Shown in pieces: positions 32,261 through 40,335 of a DNA stretch of 64,000 bases (positions are counted from its first letter, which is position 1; every line of letters starts with the position of its first letter). The position numbers were made by a program, and so were the translations under genes. Origin of the DNA: Caldilineaceae bacterium (GTDB lineage: Bacteria > Chloroflexota > Anaerolineae > Caldilineales > Caldilineaceae); contig JALHQH010000007.1 in the NCBI GenBank assembly GCA_022842065.1, positions 304,125-368,124 on the forward strand. Reading direction: 5' to 3'. Below the pieces are notes generated by a model. It saw nothing but the letters and a program-made list of their open reading frames with translations. It was not told the origin of the DNA and ran no database searches.

Positions 32261-34609
32261 TTATCTAACCCCCCGCACCAGCCCATACAACAACCCGCGC
32301 CGACTAGCCAACCCGACCACGCGCCCCGCGCCATCGACCACCGGCAGCCGTTTGATCCGGTGGTCGATCAAGAGCCGGATGGCGTCAGAAATTTTGTCCT
32401 CGGTGGTGACACTGAGGATGGGGGTGGTCATCAATTCGGCGGCGGTTTGGGGTAGATCCGGTGGGGTCTCCTGCCCATGTAAGGCGGCTAAGACCTCATC
32501 GCGCTGCGCCGGATCGACATTACGCGCCAGGTCGCTTTCGCTGATCATGCCCAGCGGTGCGCCATTGGCATCGACGACCACGGCGCGCAGTTGGAGGGCA
32601 CGCTGCAACTGCGGTAAAAGCTGGGCCAGTGGCGTTGTGGCAGCCACGGTCACCGCTTCCTCCAGTTCGACTGTGCCAACTCGTGCGTCCCAATCAAAAA
32701 AGGCCGAGGCGTCTTTGCTGGTCGGTGGCAGTTGAAAGACGAGGGCGCGCAAAATGTCGGAGCGGGTCAACAGCCCCACCAGTCGCGCTTGCTGGTCGAC
32801 AACAGGCAACCGCTTCCAGTTTCCTTCGCGCATGAGGGTCAACGCGGCGCTGATCGGGGCATCGGCGGCAATGGTGGCAACGGGTTGTGACATGACCTGG
32901 CTGACGTTGATCTGCGCGGCGCGAGCCAGCAAAGGGGTGCGGGCAGCAACGGTCAGTTGTCCGATCTGGTGCAGATTGTAGCCCAAGCCATGACGCAGCA
33001 GATCATTATCGCTGACAATGCCAACGACCTGTCCGGCGGGGTTGAGCACCGGTACCGCGCGCACCCCCGCGCGCAAGGCACTGGTAATCACTGTCGCCAG
33101 GGTCTCGGCGGCCGTGACACCGACAACGGCGGTCGTCATCAGGCTGCGCACGGGTTGCATCTCCAACGTACGGGTCAGCCTGGGCAACGGTGGCAGCCAG
33201 CCCCCATAGCGCGTACGCAGCGTGCGCAGATTCTCATCTGGTTGTAGATCCAGCACCGCGATCTTGGGTTGATGCACGCGCTGGGTGACATAAATCCCGC
33301 GATGCCCCGAACCCAAATAGGCGACCACACAGCCGAAAAAGAGATAGGGAATCGCGCCGCCGCCAAAGAGTTCGATGCCCATGATCGCGCAGGCCAGCGG
33401 GGTGTTACTCGCCCCGGCAAAGACTGCGACGAGGCCAACCGATGCTAATAGCGCGGGGGGCAGATCAAGCGGTCCACTCAGGGCATGACCCAAAGTTGCG
33501 CCAATCACAAAGAGCGGGGTCACTTCGCCGCCCAGATAGCCAGTGCCCAGGGTAACGGCGGTAAAAAGGAGCTTTAGGGCAAAAGCCCAGGGCACCACCC
33601 CGGTGCCCGCCACACTGTCGGCAATCAAGGGCAGGCTAAGGCCGAGATAATCACGGGTACCAACCAGCCAGGTCAACCCGATCACCGCCACGCCACCAAT
33701 CACCGGGTAAAGCGGGGTCCAGGTTGTTGTGCGACTCACGAGTAGCTTGATGCCGTGGGTCAACTCGACAAAGATCAGGCTGGTCAAGCCAAAGGCGATG
33801 CCCGCCAGCCCCACCTTGGCCAGCAGCAGCAGTTCAAGCGGGGTTAAGGCCAGCGCGGGATAGTGGACATGCGGTGTACCCCAGGCGCGTGCCACCCAAT
33901 CGCCAATAAAGGAAGCGACCAGGCAAGGGATCAGTCCATCATAGCGAATGCGCCCCATGCCCTGCACCTCCATGCCAAAGACAAAGCCGGCCACGGGTAC
34001 CCCAAAGACCGAACCAAAGCCACCACTGATGCCGGCCATGAGCAGCAAGCGGCGATCTTCACCGCTCAGCCCCAACAGGCGGCGGACCCCATCGGCCAGA
34101 CTGGCCCCCATCTGGATCGCGGTGCCTTCGCGGCCGGCAGAGCCGCCACCAAGGTGGGTGGCAATCGTGCCAAGTAAGACCAAGGGGGCCATGCGCAGTG
34201 GAATCCGAGCACGGTTATGGTTGACCTCATCAATCACCAGGTTATTGCCCAGCGCGGCGGTGCCGCCAAAGCGATAGTAGAGCCAACCCATCCCTAGCCC
34301 GACCAGCGGTAGCGCATAGAGCAAGGCTGGGTACGCCAATCGGGTTGCCGTTGCCCAGGCCAACGAGGTTAGAAAGATCCACGCGGCGGTGCCGGCCAAA
34401 GCGCCGACCAGGCTGCCCAGTAGTACCCAGCGCGCCCCATTATACAGAAACGCCAGCAGGTCATGCCCGCGAAAGGCGAAGAGTTCGTTGGCACTTTGAT
34501 AAAGTTGGCCCTGCCAGGCGCGGCGGCGGGCACGCGCGGTGGCCTGTTGGGCGCGCACGACACCAGTGGTGGATAAGCGATCCGTCTTGTCAGGCTGCTT
34601 TTTGATCAT
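32261..34609 (-). CDS. CLC-type anion/proton antiporter with four CBS domains, candidate fluoride exporter
   Basis: 782 residues from ATG 34609 (AGGAG 6 bp upstream; a start one codon earlier also exists). Transport domain residues about 40-440 with some ten membrane helices. Selectivity positions read GNNLVIDEV, GGSAGREGTAIQMG and GYLGGEVTPLFVIG; GREGT and GGEVTPL are those of the fluoride-type CLC^F branch rather than GSGIP/GREGP chloride types. Residues about 500-780 hold four CBS motifs (two Bateman pairs), ending MTTPILSVTTEDKISDAI and LPVVDGAGRVVGLAS; CBS pairs usually bind adenine nucleotides. The upstream fluoride-riboswitch-like leader supports F- as substrate. Confidence 0.85.
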   Translation of the reverse strand: MIKKQPDKTDRLSTTGVVRAQQATARARRRAWQGQLYQSANELFAFRGHDLLAFLYNGARWVLLGSLVGALAGTAAWIFLTSLAWATATRLAYPALLYALPLVGLGMGWLYYRFGGTAALGNNLVIDEVNHNRARIPLRMAPLVLLGTIATHLGGGSAGREGTAIQMGASLADGVRRLLGLSGEDRRLLLMAGISGGFGSVFGVPVAGFVFGMEVQGMGRIRYDGLIPCLVASFIGDWVARAWGTPHVHYPALALTPLELLLLAKVGLAGIAFGLTSLIFVELTHGIKLLVSRTTTWTPLYPVIGGVAVIGLTWLVGTRDYLGLSLPLIADSVAGTGVVPWAFALKLLFTAVTLGTGYLGGEVTPLFVIGATLGHALSGPLDLPPALLASVGLVAVFAGASNTPLACAIMGIELFGGGAIPYLFFGCVVAYLGSGHRGIYVTQRVHQPKIAVLDLQPDENLRTLRTRYGGWLPPLPRLTRTLEMQPVRSLMTTAVVGVTAAETLATVITSALRAGVRAVPVLNPAGQVVGIVSDNDLLRHGLGYNLHQIGQLTVAARTPLLARAAQINVSQVMSQPVATIAADAPISAALTLMREGNWKRLPVVDQQARLVGLLTRSDILRALVFQLPPTSKDASAFFDWDARVGTVELEEAVTVAATTPLAQLLPQLQRALQLRAVVVDANGAPLGMISESDLARNVDPAQRDEVLAALHGQETPPDLPQTAAELMTTPILSVTTEDKISDAIRLLIDHRIKRLPVVDGAGRVVGLASRRGLLYGLVRGVR

Positions 34610-34648
34610 CATCCGCTCCTAAGGTCAAGGGTCCCAATGGAACCAAAA

Positions 34649-34705
34649 TAAAAAAATAGCTTCTACAGTGGCGACCTGAAATCAGGTCAGCCCTGTAGAA
34701 GCTAT
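34649..34705 (-). terminator. Riboswitch-linked intrinsic terminator
   Basis: On the minus strand ATAGCTTCTACAG pairs with CTGTAGAAGCTAT (34693-34705 with 34656-34668), enclosing a second stem GACCTGA/TCAGGTC (34682-34688 with 34673-34679), and is followed by TTTTTTT. The 5' strand AGCTTCTAC is also the 3' segment of the riboswitch aptamer, so aptamer folding and termination are mutually exclusive. Confidence 0.85.
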
Positions 34706-34747
34706 CAGCCTGGTCGCGCCAGACAAAAATTGGTGAGCCTCATCACC
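34693..34747 (-). promoter_or_regulatory. Fluoride riboswitch (crcB motif) candidate
   Basis: Minus strand, 5'-3': the P1-type hairpin GGTGATGAGGCTCACC (34732-34747), a short joiner, CTGG-loop-CCAG, then GGCTGATAGCTTCTAC (down to 34695). These match the order and key nucleotides of the crcB motif (GGNGATG...CNCC, then GGCTGAT...CTCCTAC or CTTCTAC). It is upstream of a CLC gene with fluoride-type motifs and overlaps a terminator. F- binding would stabilise the aptamer and prevent termination. Confidence 0.75.
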
Positions 34748-34783
34748 TGTCGTGGCGATCATGTGCCACGGCGATTAAGTTCT

Positions 34784-34812
34784 ATGGTAGCACAATCAGG
34801 TGACGCAGGCAA
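34784..34812 (-). promoter_or_regulatory. Promoter of the riboswitch-CLC transcript
   Basis: Minus strand TTGCCT (complement of 34807-34812), 17-bp spacer, TACCAT (complement of 34784-34789). The start would lie about 30 bp before the aptamer. A small stem CGTGGC/GCCACG lies between promoter and aptamer. Confidence 0.5.
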
Positions 34813-34853
34813 GCTGATGGCCACTGTGAGGTTTTCATCCGGCCCCACAGACT

Positions 34854-34940
34854 AGACCGCAGTGTAGACCGCAGTGTAGACCGCAGTGTAGACCGCAGTG
34901 TAGTCTGCATCCTCGGATGTGCACGACACGTTGCGGTCTA
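34854..34940. repeat. SMR element, 12-bp unit AGACCGCAGTGT
   Basis: Four exact tandem copies of AGACCGCAGTGT (34854-34901) are followed by GTCTGCATCCTCGGATG and, at 34931-34940, the inverted TTGCGGTCTA, which overlaps the end of the FmdE-like gene by 3 bp. It separates divergent CLC and convergent FmdE transcripts. Confidence 0.9.
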
Positions 34941-35507
34941 CTGATAATACCCAGGCCCTGCACAAGCGCGACAGAGCAGACGGCCACCGACTAACTGTTC
35001 GCGCTCGTTGATGATCTCTTCGCCACACTGCGCGCAATTGACGCGTACACCGGCCCGGCTCACAATTGCCGCCACCGGCGTCGTCAAGGTAACGGTCTGC
35101 AGGGTCAACAGTTCTGCTGCCGGCATAATCTGGTAGGCTTGCAGTTGGGCAAAGTAGTGGCGGGGCTCGTCAACCGCATAGGCGTAAGCCTTTTCTCGCA
35201 CATCCAGTTGGGGCGCAATGCGGACAGCCGCGGCCGTTTTAGTATCAATAAAAGTGGCCGCAATTTTGCCATAATCCTCGACACGCAACGTGCGATGGCC
35301 AACCGTGCAACCAGTGGCAACCTCAATGCCATCGGCAAAACAGCCATCGGTTTCGATGATTACCAGCAACCGTTTATCACGCCGCGGTAAAGGGAGATCC
35401 AGCGCCACCCCACCGGCCAGCCCAATCCGCGCCCCCAAGACCTGGCGCGGACAAAGATGTTGATGGCGCGCCATCGAGATCGCTAAAATTTGCTGTAAAT
35501 CAGCCAT
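34938..35507 (-). CDS. FmdE family protein with C-terminal zinc ribbon
   Basis: 189 residues from the ATG at about 35507. The frame is open upstream to a GTG in the adjacent repeat (adding RFTFHVS repeats), but that is not a plausible protein. FmdE core: MARHQHLCPRQVLGARIGL, IIETDGCFADGIEVATGCTVGHRTL, DYGKIAATFID. C-terminal zinc ribbon VNCAQCGEE...CRACAG (four Cys). FmdE proteins accompany molybdenum/tungsten formylmethanofuran dehydrogenases in methanogens; in bacteria their role is unknown, possibly metal-related. Confidence 0.85.
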   Translation of the reverse strand: MADLQQILAISMARHQHLCPRQVLGARIGLAGGVALDLPLPRRDKRLLVIIETDGCFADGIEVATGCTVGHRTLRVEDYGKIAATFIDTKTAAAVRIAPQLDVREKAYAYAVDEPRHYFAQLQAYQIMPAAELLTLQTVTLTTPVAAIVSRAGVRVNCAQCGEEIINEREQLVGGRLLCRACAGPGYYQ

Positions 35508-35529
35508 CGGCTGCTGGGTTCCTTTAAAA

Positions 35530-35724
35530 ACGTGAGGTGTGAAACGTGAAACGTGAAACGTGAAACGTGAAACGTGAAACGTGAAACGTGAAACGTGAAA
35601 CGTGAAACGTGAAACGTGAAACGTGAAACGTGAAACGTGAAACGTGAAACGTGAAACGTAAGACCTAACGTCGCCTATTGTATAGACTTCACGTTTCACG
35701 TTTTACGTTTTACGTTTCACACCT
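35530..35724. repeat. SMR element, about 18 copies of heptamer CGTGAAA
   Basis: After CGTGAGGTGT, the unit GAAACGT is repeated with almost no change to about 35660. A 30-bp centre follows, then the inverted TTCACGTTTTACGTTTTACG and TTTCACACCTCA. The largest microrepeat tract of the window. Seven being indivisible by three, its translation cycles through all frames (RFTFHVS). Confidence 0.95.
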
Positions 35725-36647
35725 CATTCATCGATCAGTTGGGCAAGCAAGCGATCAAAGTCGGTGCGGGCGAAGAGGCCACCGCTGGGGGAGAGGGCAT
35801 TGGCGGCACCGGCGGCGATGCCCCAGGCCAATGCGGCCGCGGCGTCGAGGCCGTGACCTTGGGCAACTAACCAGCCGGCGAGGAAGGCGTCACCACTGCC
35901 GGTGGCGCTGACCGCCGCGACGGCGGGGGCGCGCAGGTGGAGTTGACGGCGCCCGGCGCAGTAAATCGCGCCGCGCGCGCCCAGGGTGATAATCACATGG
36001 TCAACACCGCGCGCTTGTACCGCTTGAGCAGCAGTGTGGACATCATCCAGAAAGGGCAAGGCACGGCCCAGCAGGGCAGCGGCCTCCTCATCGTTGATCT
36101 TCAGACCAGTGGGGTACGCATTGACAGCCTGTGCCAAGGCAGGACCACTGGCATCGACCCAAACGGGGACCCCGGCGGCCAGCACGGCTTCGACTAGATC
36201 GCTTGGTGCATGGGCAGGCGCGCCAGGGGGCAAGCTGCCACAGATACAGACCGCGCTCGCCGCCGGCGCGGCTTCGGCCACATCGTGGACAAATTGCAAC
36301 CACTCGGTGGTGGAAACTTGGGCACCGCGGTCATTGATCACGGTGGCGGGGGTGCCATCTTCACTGACGAGGATCGCGCAGTTGCGTGTCTCACCCGCCG
36401 CCCAGGTCCAACGCGCCGGTAACCCTTCCTGGGCCGCCAGTTCGGCCACCAACTCGCCGCTGCGCCCCCCGACCAATCCCATGACCAGGGTTGCTTCACC
36501 CAAGGTCTGCACGGCGCGGGCCACGTTGAGCCCTTTGCCACCGGCCACGACAATCGTACGCGTGGCGCGATGGACCTGCCCTGGCTGTAGGCTCGGCAAC
36601 AGATAGGTGCGATCCACCGCCACATTGGGCGTTACACAGATAATCAT
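35724..36647 (-). CDS. PfkB-family sugar kinase, 1-phosphofructokinase type
   Basis: 307 residues. N-terminal TPNVAVDRTYLL, PfkB signature 1 AGGKGLNVARAVQTLG, and signature 2 with anion hole and catalytic base VSATGSGDAFLAGW (about 245-258). Belongs to the hexose-6-P/1-phosphofructokinase branch (FruK/LacC), phosphorylating fructose-1-P or tagatose-6-P. No PTS genes are adjacent, so the substrate is uncertain. Start overlaps the stop of the upstream lipoprotein by 4 bp (ATGA type), so translation is coupled. Confidence 0.9.
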   Translation of the reverse strand: MIICVTPNVAVDRTYLLPSLQPGQVHRATRTIVVAGGKGLNVARAVQTLGEATLVMGLVGGRSGELVAELAAQEGLPARWTWAAGETRNCAILVSEDGTPATVINDRGAQVSTTEWLQFVHDVAEAAPAASAVCICGSLPPGAPAHAPSDLVEAVLAAGVPVWVDASGPALAQAVNAYPTGLKINDEEAAALLGRALPFLDDVHTAAQAVQARGVDHVIITLGARGAIYCAGRRQLHLRAPAVAAVSATGSGDAFLAGWLVAQGHGLDAAAALAWGIAAGAANALSPSGGLFARTDFDRLLAQLIDE

Positions 36648-37561
36648 GGGACTGTCTTTGTTGGGGTATCAGCCATCATATGGCTACTGTGATCCATCGC
36701 CTGTGTCGCGCCCACCGCGGCCACGGCGATCGGCAAGGTGAGGGCGGGGGCATGTGCAAAGGTCAGCGTCGCGGTAAAGGTATCACCGACCGCTAAGGCT
36801 TGGGTCAACCCAAGCAGCATCACATGTTTGCCATTGGGGAGCAGTTCGAGGGTACCGCCGGCGGGAATCGCAAAGCCTTCCGGCCGCGCCAACATACGCA
36901 TTACATTGTTATCGTTGATGCTTTCATGCATTTCAACCGCCTGGGCAATGGCCGAACTGACACTGAGCAACTGGTCGGCCTGGTCAGTTGGATTGGCAAT
37001 CGTCAGGTAAAGGGCCCCATTGCCCCCGGCCAGCGGGGCGGGATAGGCCACAATCTGTTCTACCGTCAACCCAGTGGCCGCGGTCTCATGCTGATGATCC
37101 AGGGAGAGGGCGGCACCGGCGGGCACTTCAATGGCATCTTCACTGGCCGCCACATCAATGTCACGGGTCACCGTTGTGCCATCGGCCAGGGTGATGTTGA
37201 CCGTGATAATCCAATCCCCCAGCATGGTGAACTGGAAGGGCAGTTGATAGCTGCCATCACTGCTGCCATCGGCGTCATCGCGCACAGCGTCGGCAAAGAC
37301 AGGGGCCATGCCGGCATGACTCATATTGCCCTCCAGCGCGACTTGTGCATCGGTGATGGGCGCGCCAGCGGCGTCCGCCAGGTGGACGCGCAGATAGTCC
37401 CCGGCCAACCCGCCGGGCGCTGGATCTAGCGTGATTTGCAGCTCAGCGCCGGGTGCCGATGGCTCATCAGCACCACAGGCAGCCAGCAAGGTCAATAGCA
37501 CGAGTAAGCTCACCAGCAAGAACGGGCGCACAAAAAGGCGCGCTAGCCGTGTCAAGATCAT
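36644..37561 (-). CDS. Lipoprotein with YtkA-like and PCu(A)C copper chaperone domains
   Basis: 305 residues. Lipoprotein signal SLLVLLTLLAACGAD. A YtkA/FixH-like beta domain (about 40-130: VALEGNMSHAGMAPVFADAV, PFQFTMLGDWIITVNI) is followed by a PCu(A)C domain (about 150-285) with metal ligands in MHESINDNNVMRML and NGKHVMLLGL. A His/Met-rich tail (MDHSSHMM) may also bind Cu(I). PCu(A)C delivers copper to cytochrome oxidase outside the membrane. The fusion of the two domains in one lipoprotein is noteworthy. Coupled to the PfkB gene. Confidence 0.85.
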   Translation of the reverse strand: MILTRLARLFVRPFLLVSLLVLLTLLAACGADEPSAPGAELQITLDPAPGGLAGDYLRVHLADAAGAPITDAQVALEGNMSHAGMAPVFADAVRDDADGSSDGSYQLPFQFTMLGDWIITVNITLADGTTVTRDIDVAASEDAIEVPAGAALSLDHQHETAATGLTVEQIVAYPAPLAGGNGALYLTIANPTDQADQLLSVSSAIAQAVEMHESINDNNVMRMLARPEGFAIPAGGTLELLPNGKHVMLLGLTQALAVGDTFTATLTFAHAPALTLPIAVAAVGATQAMDHSSHMMADTPTKTVP

Positions 37562-37911
37562 AAAAACCTTTCCTTCATTCCATTAAGCACTGCACAACCA
37601 TCAGACCAATTGTAGCCCCGGTTAGGGTCAATGCCCAAACCGGCGGGATTGGATTAATCCTTGATCCCTATTCAGTAGCCTGCAACGTGTAGTTTGCATC
37701 CCCTGATGCAAACCAGGGCGTCTGGGGACGCCCGGTACACAGCTTGTGGCCCACTGCGCCTTGAAATGTGCTTTATGATTACAGCCACAAACAACCCTCT
37801 GGTATAATTATGTGTATCGCTCGGCAAATGCCTGTTCCATCGGGACACCTGACCAGAGGAGGGGGCGCACGTCAGTCTTAAACCAGATATCCCCATGAGA
37901 TAGGCAAGGAG
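37562..37911 (+). promoter_or_regulatory. Divergent intergenic region: hairpin and extended -10 promoter
   Basis: A 9-bp hairpin GTTTGCATC-CCCT-GATGCAAAC lies at 37692-37713, followed by GGGCGTC/GACGCCC. An extended -10 TGGTATAAT (37800-37808), with TTACAG about 18 bp upstream, points to the membrane-protein gene at 37921, leaving a leader of about 100 nt. No ORF in the gap is supported. Confidence 0.5.
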
Positions 37912-37920
37912 TTGGTGCCC

Positions 37921-38739
37921 GTGAAGCAGGCAAACCATTGGGTAAAGCATCTACTATTAATCTTATCGATCGCGCTGTTGGGGCGCAGCAGTTGGCAACC
38001 GGCGCTGGCCCACGGCGGCATCGTGATCGACAGCGGTTACACCGATTACTTTGAATGGCTCGTCTCGATTGACCCCTTTCCCACGTTGATGGGGGAAGCG
38101 ATGTTGACGTTGCTGATCTACGATGTGGTCAGTTATGACCCGGTCAACGATGCCCAGGTCCATGTTTATCTGGCGGCCCCCGATGACCCGCGCCCGTGCT
38201 GCGCGCCAGAGAGCCATCGCGGGCCGATTGAACTGACGATTGACCCCGCCCTCTATCCCGGTGATTACTCCAATTTGATCGACCTTGATCAGCCGGGGGA
38301 ATGGGAGATCCAATTTGTGGTTGACGCTGGTGAACGCGCCTTTACCATCGTTGTCCCGCTCACCGTCAATGCAACCATGGGCGGCTCACAGCCGATCGCA
38401 ATCGACGCCGCCACCACCCCCGATCCAGCCGCCACCGCCACCCTCTTCGCCCAAAATGTGGCGGCAGCACGGGCACAAAATAGCCCACTCGCGGCACCGG
38501 ACTCGCCCCTAGCCCAGCCGCTTTCACCGCTGGCAAACGGCGCAGATGGGGGGACAGCAGCGCCGCCAGGCAGTACCAACGATTGGCTGCTTTGGGGCGC
38601 GCTGGCGATCCTGCCGATTGCCTTGGTCGGCTGGTGGATCTTACGTTCGGCAACAGCAAGCGAAAATGCGATCCGTAACGATGTTGGGCAGCCGGCAACT
38701 GAAGATAGCCAGCACCCATCAGGAGAAAATGATGCTTAA
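37921..38739 (+). CDS. Exported membrane-anchored protein, YtkA/CopC-like, copper-linked context
   Basis: About 272 residues from GTG 37921 (AAGGAG at 37906-37911). Signal peptide (LLLILSIALLGRSSWQPALAHGG), then a beta domain whose mature start HGGIVIDSG and LLIYDVVSYDPVNDAQVHVYLAAP recall CopC/YtkA folds. After a Pro/Ala linker comes one C-terminal helix (WLLWGALAILPIALVGWWIL, about 220-240) and a short cytoplasmic tail. The 4Fe-4S protein gene starts 11 bp inside its end. Possibly part of a copper or respiratory assembly unit; no catalytic residues. Confidence 0.7.
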   Translation: MKQANHWVKHLLLILSIALLGRSSWQPALAHGGIVIDSGYTDYFEWLVSIDPFPTLMGEAMLTLLIYDVVSYDPVNDAQVHVYLAAPDDPRPCCAPESHRGPIELTIDPALYPGDYSNLIDLDQPGEWEIQFVVDAGERAFTIVVPLTVNATMGGSQPIAIDAATTPDPAATATLFAQNVAAARAQNSPLAAPDSPLAQPLSPLANGADGGTAAPPGSTNDWLLWGALAILPIALVGWWILRSATASENAIRNDVGQPATEDSQHPSGENDA

Positions 38740-40165
38740 TTCTTTACAATCACCGCGCCCGCGCTTTGATCTGCTGCGCGTGCCGTTGCTGGGCGCGCTC
38801 TTGCGCTGGAAACACAACCGGACGGTAGCGCAGAGCGTGCTCTTTGTGTTGGCGGCCGCGATCATCGTCGATGGGCTGTTGGGCAGCCCGCTGGCCTCGA
38901 AAAATGTGGCGACGGTGACGGCTTGGGTCCATTATCGGGGGCTAGTGGTGCTAGCCTTGCTGCTGGTCGGCAACCTCTTCTGTGCGGCTTGTCCCTTTGT
39001 CTTGCCCCGCAAGCTGGCCAAGTGGATTGGCCGCCCGACCCAGCGCTGGCCCCAATGGCTGCGCAACAAATGGCTGGCGCTGATTGGGTTGGTCGCCATT
39101 GTCTACAGCTACGAACTCTTCGACCTCTGGGCCACCCCCTGGTGGACGGCCTGGCTGACCGTTGCCTACTTTGCGGTCGCTTTTGTGCTCGAAGCCTTTT
39201 TTACGCGCAACAGCTTTTGCATGTATGTCTGCCCCCTGGGCACCTTTAACTTTCTCTACAGCACGATCAGCCCGCTGCAAATTACGTCGCGCGACCAGCA
39301 GACCTGTCGCGATTGTGTGGGCCATGAGTGTATCAACGGCAGCCCCACCCAACAGGGCTGTCAACTGGAACTTTTCGTGCCCACGATCCAGAGCAACCTC
39401 AACTGCACGCTCTGTCTCGACTGTATCAAAGCCTGTCCTTATGACAATGTGGCGCTGGCCGTGCGCCCGCCGGGTGATGAACTCTTCCGTCAAACTTGGC
39501 GCAACCGCCTGGATCTGGCCTGGTTGGCGATTGTGGCCGCGTTTATTGCCCTGGGCAACGCTTTTGGCATGACCCCGCCCGTCTATCGGCTGGAAGTTTG
39601 GTTGGGTGAACTGCTTGGCACCGAAAGTGAAGCGCTTGTTTTGGGGCTGATCTATCTGGTCGGCGCGGTTGCTGGGCCGCTGCTGCTGGTCTATCTGGCC
39701 GCGTGGCTCGGTCGCACACTGGCCGGCGGCAAAGGCAGTGAACAGGGGCTGCATCGCCTGGTGATGCGCCATGCCTACAGCTTTGTCCCGCTGGGTTTTG
39801 CGATCTGGTTTGCCCACTACCTCTTTCACTTTCTGACGGGGGCCATGACCATCGTCCCCACGGTCCAGACCTTCTTCCAGCGCACCCTCAACTGGCCGAT
39901 CCTGGGTGAGCCGAACTGGCAAATCGCCATGCGTTTCGTACCCCAAGTCACCACCATCCAGATCATGCAGAGTATCGTTACTTATGGCGGATTACTGGTG
40001 GCGATTGCCCTCACTTTGCGTACGGCGCGCCAAGCCCAAAGCAGTGGCGGACGAGCGCTACGCGAAGCCTTACCGTGGTTGGTGCTGCTGGTTGGCTTGG
40101 CAGTGGCCAGTGGGCTCACCTTCCTGTTGCCGATGGAGATGCGCGGCAGCGCGTTAGGCGGATAA
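38729..40165 (+). CDS. Membrane-bound polyferredoxin, 4Fe-4S (NosR/NapH-like)
   Basis: 478 residues from ATG 38729 (AGGAG at 38721-38725). Polytopic: helices near RTVAQSVLFVLAAAIIVDGLL, GLVVLALLLVGNLFCAACPF, WLALIGLVAIVYSYELF and several after residue 260. Cytosolic clusters: CMYVCPLGTFN, CRDCVGHECINGS, and CTLCLDCIKACPYDN (4Fe-4S). This arrangement is that of NapH/NosR/CcoG-type electron-transfer or metal-handling proteins. Neighbouring copper-binding lipoproteins make a copper-enzyme maturation role plausible. Translationally coupled to the gene at 37921. Confidence 0.85.
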   Translation: MMLNSLQSPRPRFDLLRVPLLGALLRWKHNRTVAQSVLFVLAAAIIVDGLLGSPLASKNVATVTAWVHYRGLVVLALLLVGNLFCAACPFVLPRKLAKWIGRPTQRWPQWLRNKWLALIGLVAIVYSYELFDLWATPWWTAWLTVAYFAVAFVLEAFFTRNSFCMYVCPLGTFNFLYSTISPLQITSRDQQTCRDCVGHECINGSPTQQGCQLELFVPTIQSNLNCTLCLDCIKACPYDNVALAVRPPGDELFRQTWRNRLDLAWLAIVAAFIALGNAFGMTPPVYRLEVWLGELLGTESEALVLGLIYLVGAVAGPLLLVYLAAWLGRTLAGGKGSEQGLHRLVMRHAYSFVPLGFAIWFAHYLFHFLTGAMTIVPTVQTFFQRTLNWPILGEPNWQIAMRFVPQVTTIQIMQSIVTYGGLLVAIALTLRTARQAQSSGGRALREALPWLVLLVGLAVASGLTFLLPMEMRGSALGG

Positions 40166-40173
40166 CCAAAAAT

Positions 40174-40250
40174 TTGGTCGCGGATTTGCGCGGAAGTACG
40201 CGGATAAAGCTGGTAAAAATCCGCGTACTTCCACGCAAATCCGCGACCAA
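40174..40250. repeat. 31-bp-arm hairpin with one mismatch
   Basis: TTGGTCGCGGATTTGCGCGG through GCGGA (40174-40204) pairs with TCCGCGTACTTCC through CGACCAA (40220-40250), one mismatch. It follows the polyferredoxin stop and is flanked by A and T runs. Confidence 0.85.
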
Positions 40251-40255
40251 AAATC

Positions 40256-40288
40256 TGAGTCGCACGGACTCAAATTTTTTGTTATAAT
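40256..40288 (+). terminator. Terminator followed by extended -10 promoter of the SDR gene
   Basis: TGAGTC-GCACG-GACTCA (40256-40272) followed by AATTTTTT is a compact intrinsic terminator. Immediately after, TGTTATAAT (40280-40288) is an extended -10 for the SDR gene at 40336. The terminator stem occupies the -35 region, so termination of one transcript and initiation of the next are adjacent. Confidence 0.7.
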
Positions 40289-40335
40289 GCGCGGGCAAGC
40301 AAACAAACCAACAGCCCAAACAGAAGGAGAGCAAA

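Noticed and set aside
35508..35699. N-terminal extension of the FmdE-like gene consisting of RFTFHVS repeats
   Set aside because: It is translation of a heptamer DNA repeat; conserved FmdE sequence begins right at the ATG near 35507.
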